Source: Dicaeum eximium (taxonomy: Eukaryota; Chordata; Aves; Passeriformes; Dicaeidae). Taken from it: 64,000 nt of DNA. Positions 1-10,400 of this stretch are shown here, one piece after another; position 1 is the stretch's first letter; every line of letters begins with the position of its first letter. A program made the translations under genes and the position numbers. The stretch is taken from assembly GCA_013396995.1 (NCBI GenBank), contig VWZP01002400.1, positions 186,001 to 250,000 of the forward strand, given 5' to 3'. The notes beneath the pieces are model-generated. The model had not been told where the DNA came from, made no database searches, and saw only the letters and a list, made by a program, of their open reading frames with translations.

Positions 1-293
1 AGAGAAAAACTCAACAGTAAGAAACAGTAAGAAACTTAAGTGAAGTGAATGAGGGGTAAGGCTTTCTTAATATATTTGCACTTCATAATTAATTACCTAC
101 AGCTGTCACCCTTAATTTTAGAGGTGACCAGAAAATCCCATGCTATCTGTGGTTCTCACACTACCTTTTAATACACTAATGCTCTGAAATGGTCTCATTT
201 ATGTTCAAGACTCCAAGCATATTAAACAGCAATCAAAGAATGCTAAATATTGCTGTGTTCTGCTGAAGTCCAAGGAGTCAGCCAAGCGCTTAC
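1..293 (-). other. ZBTB41: ZBTB41 intron 5 (partial)
   Basis: AT-rich intronic sequence downstream of coding exon 5. I see no further zinc-finger codons and no repeat. Confidence 0.85.
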
Positions 294-423
294 CGTTCCC
301 TGACGGATTTCCCACAGATGAAACATGTCCATTTCCTCTTTCCCCCATGAGTACATTCTATGTGGCGTTTCAGATTCCCCGTGTCGTTAAACTGGCGGCC
401 ACAAATATCGCAAGGAAAGGGCC
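294..423 (-). CDS. ZBTB41: ZBTB41 coding exon 5: finger 7 and start of finger 8
   Basis: The acceptor is CTGTAG at 429-424 and the donor is GTAAGC at 293-288. The 130-base exon enters in phase 1 and exits in phase 2. It encodes finger 7 (FPCDICGRQFNDTGNLKRH...CTH) and the first half of finger 8 (WTCFICGKSVRE). The next exon, with the rest of finger 8, is beyond the left edge. Confidence 0.95.
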
Positions 424-3400
424 CTACAGGGAGATAGACACATGGAGCAGGATTGACTGTCAGCTAAAATAATCAACAAGCCCACACTGGTTACTTTTGA
501 AAACCCTCATCAATTTACAAAGCTGAAGTTCTGTCTAACAAATTAATCATCTTTAGTGCAGTCAGCATACTTTAGTTAGATTTGGTGAGCTTTCTGCTAA
601 GTTACTTCTAAGATCTGGCATTTTGGCAAATTTCATCACTGAAAAGCAAAAATTTTGAATTCATAGTCAAATGCAATTAAGCCCACTTAGACCACTTGAA
701 ATAAAAAATTCTTATCACCCATCTAGTTCCTACCCAGCAGAAATAATCAGTAGTATAAAAAAGTCTGCAGAATACTTCAGGAGGAAAGGAAAAGGTCTTT
801 TGAAACTTCAGGAAGAATCTGACTTCCCAGCTGAGAATCAATTTTGTGCAAAAAAGTTGCAAACCAAACTAACCTTAATTCTTCTTCCTGCCCAGAATTC
901 TGACTTTTTGGGGTACAAGGGAATGCCTCAAAAGGACAACTGAACACAAAAGTAAAAGCCCAACCAACAAAAAACCTTCACACAACTCTTCCCCCAAAAG
1001 TGAAAGAGAGAATTGTTGAAGGAGGTGAGGTGGAAACCAGACTGACCAGGACATGAAATGGTGAGGGAATGTTTTACTTTAAATCTAGTGTTTACATGTC
1101 AGAAGGATTCTATACCGAGATGGAATTTTTCTTGATGTTTCAGCCTTGCAAACCGGGATTTAAAATGCTCTTCACAGTAGGTACATTTGAAGGGTTTATC
1201 CTGAGAGTGAAGGATCATATGCTCTTCTAAGTGAGGTCTTCGAGTGAAAGATTTCTTACAAATCTGAAATGATAACACACTTTGTCAAAGATACATCCAT
1301 TATAACCAGATTCTTTTCATAAACTCATAACAGTTTATTTCATCTGCTCTCTGCAGATATAAGATTAAACACGTATTCTTCAAAAACCTACACTATGCCA
1401 GTATGTAAAGCCTTGCAGTCAACATCAAAACCAACCTGTGCTCTACATAAACCATAGCGGACTCTACTGCATAGCTTAGGATGCAGATCCATGGCAGCCT
1501 AAATTAACCACTGGCAACTACTGCATGCAGTTGTATGTTCCTCCCCAGTCCTTCTTTCTATTGACTCTAGGACTTCCCAGACTCCCTTCCTAGGGTGTGT
1601 CAACACAGTGAGTCAACAGAAAATAACCTAGTGGAAAAAATCAAATAGCTTTGGCTGGTTTTTGGATGCTGAAGCAGTTTAGTTGGACTGTGGTAAGAAG
1701 TTATTGTAGTATAAGCTACTGTAGAACCAGAGTCATACCTGTTCCTTATTTTCCTCTGGGAAGTTCTGTGACAGCAGGTATTAAAGAGAAAATGCCAATA
1801 CCAACAAAGAAATATAACTCAAAATACATTTTAGAACTACAGGACCATCACAAGCGTAACATTATGTGTGCTTTTTAGTACTAATTTGAGATTAACCAAA
1901 ACCTTAATGTTCAAGAATTATTAGTAATGACTTAAGTAAGCATGCAGTGTAATTATAGAATTGAATCCACAGTTCAAATTCAGGCATTTAAATCAGGTAT
2001 TACAATTTATCATCAGGGTCCTACACTTCAACATAAACCAACAGAGTGCTCACATATTTCCCTGTGAGACTCCTGCTCTTGTCTATGACAGCTCAGCTGA
2101 GCACTACGACTCCCACACATTAACTCCTGCAATCAGCTTCACAGAAATCAAAACCAGCAGCTCTATTTGTTTAAAAACTCATTAATGTTAAATAAAGGTG
2201 TAAGAAAAATCCCATATTTGTACAAAGTATAACAGCCCTCTTGCTTTTCCTTACTACCTACTCCTTGTGTAAATTTGCTCATATTCCTCAAGGATTAAAA
2301 TATGGTCAGCAAATCCTGTTCACAAACAGATTACAGCATAAACCAATAACCTTAGTGAATCTGTGCCACCTCTGCCCTCAAACACACCACACAAAGTCAC
2401 AGCACAGCACCCAAGGGTCCTGTTCAGTGTCCAGCTGCTGTGAAAGTTGGAATTCTACCTGCTTTTAATTCAAGTCCATTTTCAATGCACACAAGCTGTT
2501 ACAGGAGCAGCAGCTCACTTCTTTAAAAATTTCTACTGAAAATTTTCAATTTAAAAACTAAACCCAGAAACCAGGAAGTGGAGCTTATCAAATCATTCAT
2601 CTGGTAACACACTTTCCCACGAATGAATGTCAACAATGTTGCACAATTGATTCTCACTGTTAAAATGTTTCTTATCTAGTGACAAACAGAACCTGTAACA
2701 CATTCACACAATACAACTTCACCTGGCAGATAACACCCTTTGATGAACCACATAATAACCTTGACCCATGATCCCACCAGCTGCACAATTAACAATACAA
2801 ATTCCTACAGCTGTAAACTTCCAAATCCCTACTGTATGTTTACAAGTGAAAGGTCCCAAATAAAGCAAGGTTAGTAATTATGTTACAGCCCTAATGCTAA
2901 AGACATACAGCAGCTTGCATACACAAAACAGCTGCCCTAAAAAACAAAAAGGAAACCAATTCTCTTAAAAAATAACAACAAAACCCCACATCTGAAACCT
3001 TAAAACATTATTTGGCAGCATACACATAAAGAATGGAAATTCTACTAATTCCTTTTTAGAGCAGATGTAGTTTCACACATATACCACTCCCAGGGAAAAT
3101 CAAGGAAAATATTCTGTGATTTTACAACTAGAGATAAATTTAGCACAAATTTACAACTCTGTTGACATGCATATACAGCTAAATAAGAAAGTGTTTAATA
3201 TTTAATATGTATTTTCCTCACGATTGAGAGATCCTTCCTATAACAGTATACTTTATGGCCTGTGCTTGATACGTGTAATTAAAAGAAGAGCAAATATTGT
3301 TTTAAAGCATTCATAACACTCAAGTCTAATAATCTGTAAACTGATGTATTTGAAAAAAATACTGTCTCTAACTATTTTAGAATTCAAATTGGGATTATTT

Positions 3401-6400
3401 ATCCAACCAGGGGCTGTATATATAGACAAAGTTCAGTCCTTAAATGAGCAGATAGAGGAAATGTATCACTTAGAGGAAAACCATTCTTTAGAAGGCTTTA
3501 TGAGATTTCATGGAAACACATATCAGATTTTCATTAAAGCTCACAAAAGGTAAACTCTGTATGAAAAAAAAAAGAAGTACTGAAGGATTACTTACATCAC
3601 ATTTCCAACCTTCACTCTTTGTCTTCTTGATAGAAAGAAATTCTTGTACATTCTCTGGATGAAACCTAGGAGAAAGAGAGAAGCTGAAAGTAGTCATAGC
3701 TTTCCAAGATGAAGATAATCCAAATACTAGATATCTATTTCTAAGCTTTATATGTCCTGGAAGTTGATCACCACACTGGCAGAACAGAATGCTGATGTTG
3801 AAACCATCTAATGACACAAGTAATTGGAAAGCAGTGTTGGCTATGGACTCCTGTAGAACTTTATACAACATTTGATAAGACAGAAGGCAGTTTCAACTTA
3901 CGGATATTTACAAAGAAAAAAAGCAATATGTAAATAATAATACTTTATAATTAGACCTGCCATAAATTATTTATCTAACAGAATCTGCACAGAAATGGTT
4001 TAGACATCTATTATCACCAACAGTAAAGCACTGACATATAAAACTAAAGAAGGTATTTTACTCTACCTTCAAATTAAAAGCAGTCAGGTAATTTTAAGTC
4101 TGATGTGCTCTGACTGTGCTAGCTCATCTGAAAGTTTATAAAATTTATAATAAAAACTTTTGGCAGAACCCCCATAGAAGCACTTCTACTTCTTACAGCA
4201 GGTTAGGTGATACTGCTAATCCTCATGCCCCTTGAAAAGGCAGCTATTTGACAAAATTGTTATAAAATAACGTAGAATATGCTTATCTTCACTTTTACAA
4301 TGAAAAAAATGTTTCTTCAGAAATGCCAGACACATTATGTCATACTTGCCTCTTCACGTGCTTTGCTAAGGTCTTCTTGCTTGCATGCAGCTTATTGCAG
4401 TAGGGACATTTGTGTTCCTTCTTATGGAAGTCAGTGTCACTGGAGTGTTTCTTTCTGTGCACTGTCAGGTTGGACTTGGTTGAGTAGCGCTGGTGACAAA
4501 TATCACATTCAAAAGGCTTCTCACCCGTGTGGACACGTGTGTGGCTCTCGTATTTGCCTGGACAACAAAGTCAAATCTGTTAGCATGAACTGTAACAGGC
4601 ATCACCTGCAATAGGCATGCTTGGGGTTTGCTCTATAATCTCTCTCACATGTAGTCAAGCTCTAAGTACCCTCCACATCCATCCAAAGATTCCTACTGGC
4701 TTACACCACTGAAAACTGCCCAGTGCTCACCTGCGTGTTTGATCCAAGGTCTCTCCAAACACTTCCATCTTCCTATGAGTCTGTGCAAGGGTTACAAGTC
4801 ACTCTTGTTCAACCCTACAGCATAGTCTGACCTTAAATACTGCAAGTTACTGTCCTATTCTTTCACTACACAGATCATAAGTACCTTTGCAGAACAGGGA
4901 ACAGCCTCACAACAAACTGGTAATCTTAAGGTACTTTCAAATAGCAGAACACTGAATGAAAGATACAAACCCTTGCCCATTATCTGTATTTGAGACCCAA
5001 TATACTACCAGAAACAAAAATGCTACTCTCTCATTTCTTTCACACAGCCTGTATTCCCTCCTCTGTTTGCCAGTTTTTTTCTCAAGACAAAATTCTGCCC
5101 TGTGGATAAACCTACCTCTATAGTAGCCTCTCTGTACTAGATTTTACTTTTTTCTCTGTAGAACATACATGCATGCTGCTGTATAGTACTGTAAATTTAT
5201 GAGCTTCTGAAGCTCATAAATTTAACATAAGTCAATTGTCCATTGTAATCCAAGCTTATAAAGAAATACTTTATGATCATTTGTTCTAATGCATGCTTGT
5301 CATGGATTTTTTGAGCACAGAACTAGAATTCTAAATTATGAAAGTGCAAAGAGAAAAGGGCTTCCAGTGTGTGCAGAACCAAAATGTATCATTCCTACTC
5401 TAAATATTCACAGGCCATTTATTTATGCACTGTAGCTGTGCTTTTACACATTGTGCTGACAACCAGAATCCAGAGCAGTGGAAGAGAAATAAATGTAGTA
5501 TTTGCAGATTTTTAAAAGAATGTGCTCAGATAATTTATTGAAACTATTTAGTACCACAGACATGACAACTGAATACACCTCAAGAAAACAGCAGCACACT
5601 GGATCAGTGAGATGATCCAGAAATTGTTATATTCACTCTCCAGGACAGAGAAAAAGCTTGGTTTACTTCCCACACAAACAGCAGCACCATGAACTCGCTC
5701 TTACCTATTCGATCAAACTTTTTGTCACACTTGGGACACTGCAGTAGTTTTTTGCTACTGCTTTGAATGATGACTGGAGCTAAGCCTTCAGGAATATTCC
5801 CCATTGAGTCAGCTGCCTCAGAACCCTCTTCAGCATCATTCTGCTCCTTTTCACTTTGTTCTTCAGATTCCGAATCTTCACCTGACATTTCCTCCTCCTC
5901 CTCCTCCTCCTGCCCGTCTTCATCCACATTGCACTCACTTTCACTGTCTTCAAACTCACTTCTCTCAGATGTCTCCTTGTCAGAACTGACTTTTTCCAAG
6001 TTGCTGTCAGAGGCATCACCGCTTTCATTGTCACTGATACCGAATTTAGCCGGGCATTTTCGGCTTCTCGTGGAGCGTCTCGTGGAAAAGCTGGCCTTCT
6101 CAACCATTTTTAACCCATGCTTTTGTTCCAGGGAAAGGGGTCGGTGGGCCTTAGCCAAATGATTTTCTAAGGACTTCTTGTAACAGAAACTTCGACCACA
6201 AAAAGTGCACTGATGACTATTTAATAGTTTACCTGTCAGTTCACTGAGTGTTTCTACTGGTGTAGGTGCATCAGTTACCACGTCAGTCTGTACACTGGAA
6301 ACACTTTCGTTATTCAGTAACTTCACTGCATCTATGATATCTAAAAATTTTGCTGCTTCCAGCACTAATGGAATCTCATTTTTATATACAAAAAACTCAG

Positions 6401-6839
6401 AAGTGTAAAGAAACTCAAGCAAATGCTGAAAGACAGAATGAGTTACATGATCTAATGTGACAACATCGGTGCTTGGATTTTTGCTCAAACAGGCATGAAA
6501 GTAACTACTCCCAACAGCCACAACAACTTTGTGAGCACTAAATTCTTTTCCTTCTACAATTATGAGTAAATCACAAAATGATGGATGTTTCTGTCTATCA
6601 TCATTTAAGTATTTAAGTAGATTTTTGTTATACTGCAATGAGCTTAGGAGTTTTCTTTGTTCTGGCGATGGTGAAAGTCCTTGGGAAGATTCGAGCTGAT
6701 CTGTAGGAGCTATTTCTACAGACTTGGAGACAATTTCTTGTGCACAGTCCACTACAAGAATCTGTTCTGAAGTATCTTTCTCATGGCCAAGATGAACCTT
6801 TTCATTTAGACTTGCAGCGAGCCGTCTCCTTTTCTTCAT
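294..6839 (-). CDS. ZBTB41: ZBTB41, zinc finger and BTB domain protein 41 (5' five coding exons; 3' part off window)
   Basis: Coding segments in transcript order are 6839-5705, 4557-4350, 3665-3596, 1263-1116 and 423-294. They join in frame to 563 codons plus two bases. I recognise the product from its family sequence: a BTB domain (about residues 75-178, with FCDLLIIVEGKEFSAHKVVV), an early C2H2 finger (C211, C214, H227, H232), an acidic Ser/Glu-rich linker (about 268-345) and a C-terminal C2H2 array starting at C368. The family is nuclear; BTB mediates dimerisation and the fingers bind DNA. Specific targets of ZBTB41 are not established to my knowledge. Human ZBTB41 is about 909 residues, so roughly 60 percent is present and the remaining fingers and tail lie left of base 1. 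The gene is divergent from CRB1, as in human. Confidence 0.96.
424..1115 (-). other. ZBTB41: ZBTB41 intron 4
   Basis: A 692-base intron between exons 4 and 5. Open frames on either strand (about 671-943) show no domain and no codon bias. Nothing else is recognised. Confidence 0.85.
1116..1263 (-). CDS. ZBTB41: ZBTB41 coding exon 4: fingers 5 (rest) and 6
   Basis: The acceptor is ATTTCAG ending at 1264. The 148-base exon holds 49 codons plus one base. It encodes ICKKSFTRRPHLEEHMILH, completing finger 5, then a QDKPFKC linker and finger 6 (CTYC...HQEKFH). The donor GTATAG at 1115-1110 is weaker than consensus but is the only position that keeps the frame into the next exon (LG|PFPC). Confidence 0.95.
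1264..3595 (-). other. ZBTB41: ZBTB41 intron 3
   Basis: A 2332-base AT-rich intron. Short open frames are scattered and featureless. I recognise no interspersed repeat or RNA gene. Confidence 0.85.
3596..3665 (-). CDS. ZBTB41: ZBTB41 coding exon 3: end of finger 4, start of finger 5
   Basis: This is a short 70-base exon. The acceptor is CTCCTAG at 3672-3666 and the donor is GTAAGT at 3595-3590. One base completes the Arg of HVKRFH, giving the last His of finger 4, followed by 23 codons ending at the first Cys of finger 5 (GWKCD). It exits in phase 0. It matches family spacing exactly. Confidence 0.95.
3666..4349 (-). other. ZBTB41: ZBTB41 intron 2 (GC-AG type)
   Basis: A 684-base intron beginning with GCAAGT (4349-4344) and ending CTCCTAG (3672-3666). 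It is the only intron in the window whose donor is not GT. There is no other notable content. Confidence 0.85.
4350..4557 (-). CDS. ZBTB41: ZBTB41 coding exon 2: fingers 2 (end), 3 and 4 (start)
   Basis: The acceptor CAG is at 4560-4558. The 208-base exon enters in phase 1 and leaves in phase 2. It completes finger 2 (H384, H388), then a TGEKPFEC linker into finger 3 (C396, C399, H412, H416), then the first part of finger 4 (C429, C432, H445). The donor is AAGAG|GCAAGT, a GC rather than a GT donor. Using the nearby GT four bases further on would shift the frame, and only the GC site restores the conserved HVKRFH junction. Confidence 0.95.
4558..5704 (-). other. ZBTB41: ZBTB41 intron 1
   Basis: A 1147-base intron with a GT donor and CAG acceptor. 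It contains the perfect 33-bp palindrome at 5192-5224 listed separately; otherwise nothing is recognised. Confidence 0.85.
5192..5224. repeat. Perfect 33-bp palindrome in ZBTB41 intron 1
   Basis: The arms 5192-5207 (TAAATTTATGAGCTTC) and 5209-5224 are exact reverse complements around a single T at 5208. Chance occurrence of 16-bp arms at this spacing in 64 kb is far below one in a thousand. It could extrude as a cruciform or fold as an RNA hairpin. No function is known. Confidence 0.97.
5705..6839 (-). CDS. ZBTB41: ZBTB41 coding exon 1: BTB domain, finger 1, acidic linker
   Basis: The ATG is at 6839-6837, opening MKKRRR, which matches the family N-terminus. The exon carries 378 codons plus one base and ends at a normal donor (exon end G at 5705, GTAAG at 5704-5700). 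It encodes the whole BTB domain, C2H2 finger 1 (residues 211-232), basic patches near 253-262 and an acidic Asp/Glu/Ser linker with seven consecutive Glu (311-317). It ends inside finger 2 after CPKCDKKFDRI. The reading frame continues past the donor for about 30 codons, but that tail loses finger 2 and does not match the family, so splicing is preferred. Confidence 0.97.
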
Positions 6840-7112
6840 TGCAAAAGTGCAGCTTCAGGATCAGGAGCTTCATAGGTGATTACCAAAGAATTCCTGTGAA
6901 GACTTGCTTCTGCTCCGGACCTTGAGAAAACATGCAACATTAATTTCATACTCTGCAAAAGAATTATGATAAAAAATTATTCTTAGCACTTAAACATTAC
7001 TTCAGTTTTAAATAACGCTTCCTATATTTCATTGTTAGTTTTAAGTATGTGTGTAACTGAGGCTTTTATTAAATCACTAAAAGCTCTTCGCCTCGCGGAC
7101 CACGGCATAACC
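6840..7112 (-). other. ZBTB41: Probable ZBTB41 5' leader, possibly with a small 5'UTR intron
   Basis: Between the ATG at 6839 and the CpG island the sequence is AT-rich at about 6940-7080, unlike the GC-rich promoter side. On the minus strand a possible donor (CAG|GTTATG, exon end 7112) and possible acceptors (TTTTCTCAAG near 6925, or CTTCACAG ending at 6894) would remove the AT-rich part. This is inference from splice-like signals only; an unspliced leader is equally possible. Confidence 0.3.
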
Positions 7113-7343
7113 TGCTGCGAGCCAGTGAGCAGACACTGACTATTATTAGCTCTAAGGCGGCGGCCGGGCTGGCTTCGCTCGGCTCTCGGCCGCATTTAGC
7201 TCTCCCCACTCCGGGACGGGCGTGCACTGTCGTTATTACTATTACACCGAAGCTCGTTCTCTTTCCGTTTCACCCCGAGAGAGCAAAGCCACCCCAGCTA
7301 ATCCTCAGGCCGGGCCGGACCCACCCGACGCCTGCCGGGGCCG

Positions 7344-7462
7344 NNNNNNNNNNNNNNNNNNNNNNNNNNNNNNNNNNNNNNNNNNNNNNNNNNNNNNNNN
7401 NNNNNNNNNNNNNNNNNNNNNNNNNNNNNNNNNNNNNNNNNNNNNNNNNNNNNNNNNNNNNN
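7344..7462. other. Assembly gap (119 N) inside the CpG island
   Basis: Unknown bases flanked by extremely GC-rich sequence (CGGGGCCG on the left, ACGGCGGCGC on the right). Such gaps commonly arise where GC-rich DNA fails to sequence. Open frames drawn across it are meaningless. Confidence 0.99.
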
Positions 7463-7480
7463 ACGGCGGCGCTTCCGAGC

Positions 7481-7490
7481 GGGGCGGGGC
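7481..7490 (+). promoter_or_regulatory. Sp1-type GC box
   Basis: GGGGCGGGGC, an exact GC-box consensus, lies in the CpG island next to the gap. It is a plausible activator site for ZBTB41 and for any divergent transcript. Not tested. Confidence 0.5.
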
Positions 7491-10400
7491 GCGGCGGCTG
7501 CGCGGGCGGGAGCGGGGCCGTGAGGGGGCCGCGCCCTGACGGGGCCCAGCGCCAGGACGCGGCCCGGAGGGTAGAAACAGCGAGCAAGAAGCGGGAGAGC
7601 TCGCTCAAACAGCGCCGGGGACTCGGGACGGCCGAGCTGCCACCGGCTCTGCGCCATGACGCGCCACCGAGGCTGTGTCCTGCTTTGAAGCAGTGCGCAC
7701 TGGGGCTTGTGAAATTCCCGGGTTTCGTGCTTCCTGTAGTTCTGTTCAATAACGCGAGTTTAAATTTGTTTCCTGCTTGAGTATTTTGAAGCGCTTGACG
7801 TGAAATTCCCGCTTTCCGCGCTTCTCGGGCGGCAAAAGGAGCAGCCGCGGAGGTGCAGTGCGCTCGGGGGACGCGCGGGGGGTGCAGCCCCTCAGCGGAC
7901 GGAGGGCACCGCCGTCTGCTCCTGCCAGCTCCATCCCTCCTCCTCCTCCCGAGTCAACCAATTGCCAGTGACAGTGTGACACGGAAAATGAGCTTGTTTT
8001 CCTGACAGCCCTAAAGAAGGATTAATGCGGGATTAAACTGTATTCCGCGACATGCATTCTGTATTTGTGATCTGTAAATGGAACCTGAACAAAGCGTTAC
8101 TCGAAGGTCTTGCATTTTTAAATAAAAATGCAATAAAAATACTGAATGTTCTTAAAGCATTTGTTACCTCCTGAGTATTGCTATACTGCTATACTCACAG
8201 CCCTGCAGTTTCTTTGAAGTCTACAAATATTTAACTTCGACTTTGGGGTGGTTATTGTTTGTGTGTTTGTTTCATTTTTAATAGTACATTACAATCAAAT
8301 TAATAGCAAACTGTTTCAAATAATATTCTAAGTATCACTTCTTTTATTCAGTTATTCTTTAGTGAAACAATTGTGTCAAAAAAATAGAGTAATCAAGATT
8401 ACAATGGTTTTCTTGCACTGAAGAGCAAAACCTACTTACCTCCCAACCATCTGCTTTTTTTAGGATGTTCCTTGTACATGCCCACCATTTATTTCTGCAG
8501 AATAGTTGAACTAACTAGTTGTACATAAACTGTAAAAATAAGTTTTACTGTTTGGTAAGTTCATGTGTTTTGATTTTGCTTAGAAAAAGAAAGTTCTAGA
8601 GCAAGGCACTTTAGATTTGAAGCTAAGCCTTACATTTTACTCTAATCTGAATAGCAAGCACATAAAAACATCATTAGTGGGTAATTGGCTTCCTTGGTCT
8701 TACTGCTTCCATAGCAAATCCCTCATTTGGAAAGTATAAAACTAAGTGCTTCATCAGTTTTCATGAGTGAAATACATCAGGAAAATGCAGCCTTGATGAG
8801 AACTATTTTGCCAGCAAGCATAACCAAGCTAGGGAAGTGCTCCTGGGACAGGGTTAGTTTCTTCTGTGTTGTTGGGGGACTTGAGGAAGGGTTTGGGGTT
8901 TTTTTCCCTCAATAACTACCTGTTTTTTTCTTTGTTTGCTGCTGCTATTATTTACTCTGTGTTGAGTACAATGTGGTTTCTTGGCAGTCTACAAAGCATC
9001 TGCAGCTTATTGCCAAACCATACAAGTTCAGCGGGCATTTTGACTTAGCACAAGCCTAGGTAACACTTTTTTTCTCTTTCTTTTATGATACATGAAGGAT
9101 TTAGTTCAAAGAAAAATCATACAGTGCTAAGTGTTCCATTACCATGCCACAATAATTATGCTCTGGAAACAAAATATCCTTGAAATCTCAGGTCATTATG
9201 TTTCTTTCAGCATTAAGTCTTCTGCAGTTGGTACAAAGTACAAGTGGTACAGACAAAATGTAACTATATTAATCCCTTTTGTTTCAATGCTTATTCATGC
9301 TACATTTTCTTGCCAGTTAATAGATCCCACAAAGGTGAAAAAGCTGACTTTTACTTTAATTAAAGACAGCATCAATCAACACATATGCTGCTCACCTATT
9401 GTACAGAATTTGCAAATGCAGCTGCTTTGATTTGTCCAGGAAAACAGTACATTTCTCAAATAAATAGTTTTGAATTGTTGGAAATTAAGGAGTAGCTCTG
9501 TGCAGGAAGGTTTGGTGCTGAAGGAGGTGGCTTAATCTTAAAGAACTTGTTCTCCAGCTCAAAATCTTCCCTTCTGAGATACAGTGAAACTAGAAATGAC
9601 AAATACTTGAATCAAATACTGTTTAAACAATAAGCAGATAGGCAATCAACTCTTCAGTTAAGCAGTTAGCTGCCAACTAAACAGAAATAAAATTACATTA
9701 AAATAGCATGCAAGTTGTAAGACCTGGCTGAATTATTTCAGTTTATTGCCAATATATTCCTTAAGAACTGATCACTGTAAGCACCCAGTTATAAATCTAG
9801 TAGCACATACATTCACATCCTCCTTCAAACAGCTGCCTTTACTTTGGCCACAACACTTTTGCTAAGGTAAATGTCTCTCTCTCTAGGAATTTTATAGCTA
9901 ATTTGCCATGGGTTCATGGTGCATGACACTGCTGAAACAAGACCTGTGCTGTCATTCTTTCTTTTTGTATCCCAGATGTGTCAGTGATGGGTGGGACCTA
10001 GGGAAGAACCCACAAAACCCCTACTTCCTCTAGTCTGAGATTTTTCTGTATTTTATTGCGAATCACCACATACACACAAATGTTTTAAATTAGGCCGTGA
10101 AGTGAAAGGGTTATAAGATTGCCTAGAGACTCCAACAAGTTTCTAGCCAAGAGTGCTGAATAAAGTCCACTGCTGGAACCATTGCCAAGACATTCTTTCA
10201 CATCGGCCATGAAAAGACCACCCCGGTCTCTGGATTCAGCACTCTCTGGGGCACTAATCAGCTGGGGGCTGGTTGTGCTGTTATGGATGTTTGACATGTG
10301 AATCATGTTGGTCAGACCCCTTTTCTGCTCTCTAAAGTGCAGCAAGTGAAACGTGGGGAGAAGGAGGTCAGACCCACTCTGACTGAATCAGTTCTGTCCG

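Larger units (their letters stand above)
7085..7960 (-). promoter_or_regulatory. ZBTB41: CpG-island promoter region of ZBTB41
   Basis: A dense run of CpG dinucleotides and GC-rich sequence surrounds the N gap, just upstream of the ZBTB41 ATG, while DNA on both sides is AT-rich. A consensus Sp1/GC box (GGGGCGGGGC) lies at 7481-7490. No TATA box is evident. This fits a TATA-less housekeeping-type promoter, which may be bidirectional. The exact transcription start cannot be placed because 119 bases are missing. Confidence 0.75.

Noticed and set aside
7222..7780. Open frames on both strands across and beside the N gap
   Set aside because: They depend on translated Ns and on GC-rich sequence with few stops; no domain or codon bias.
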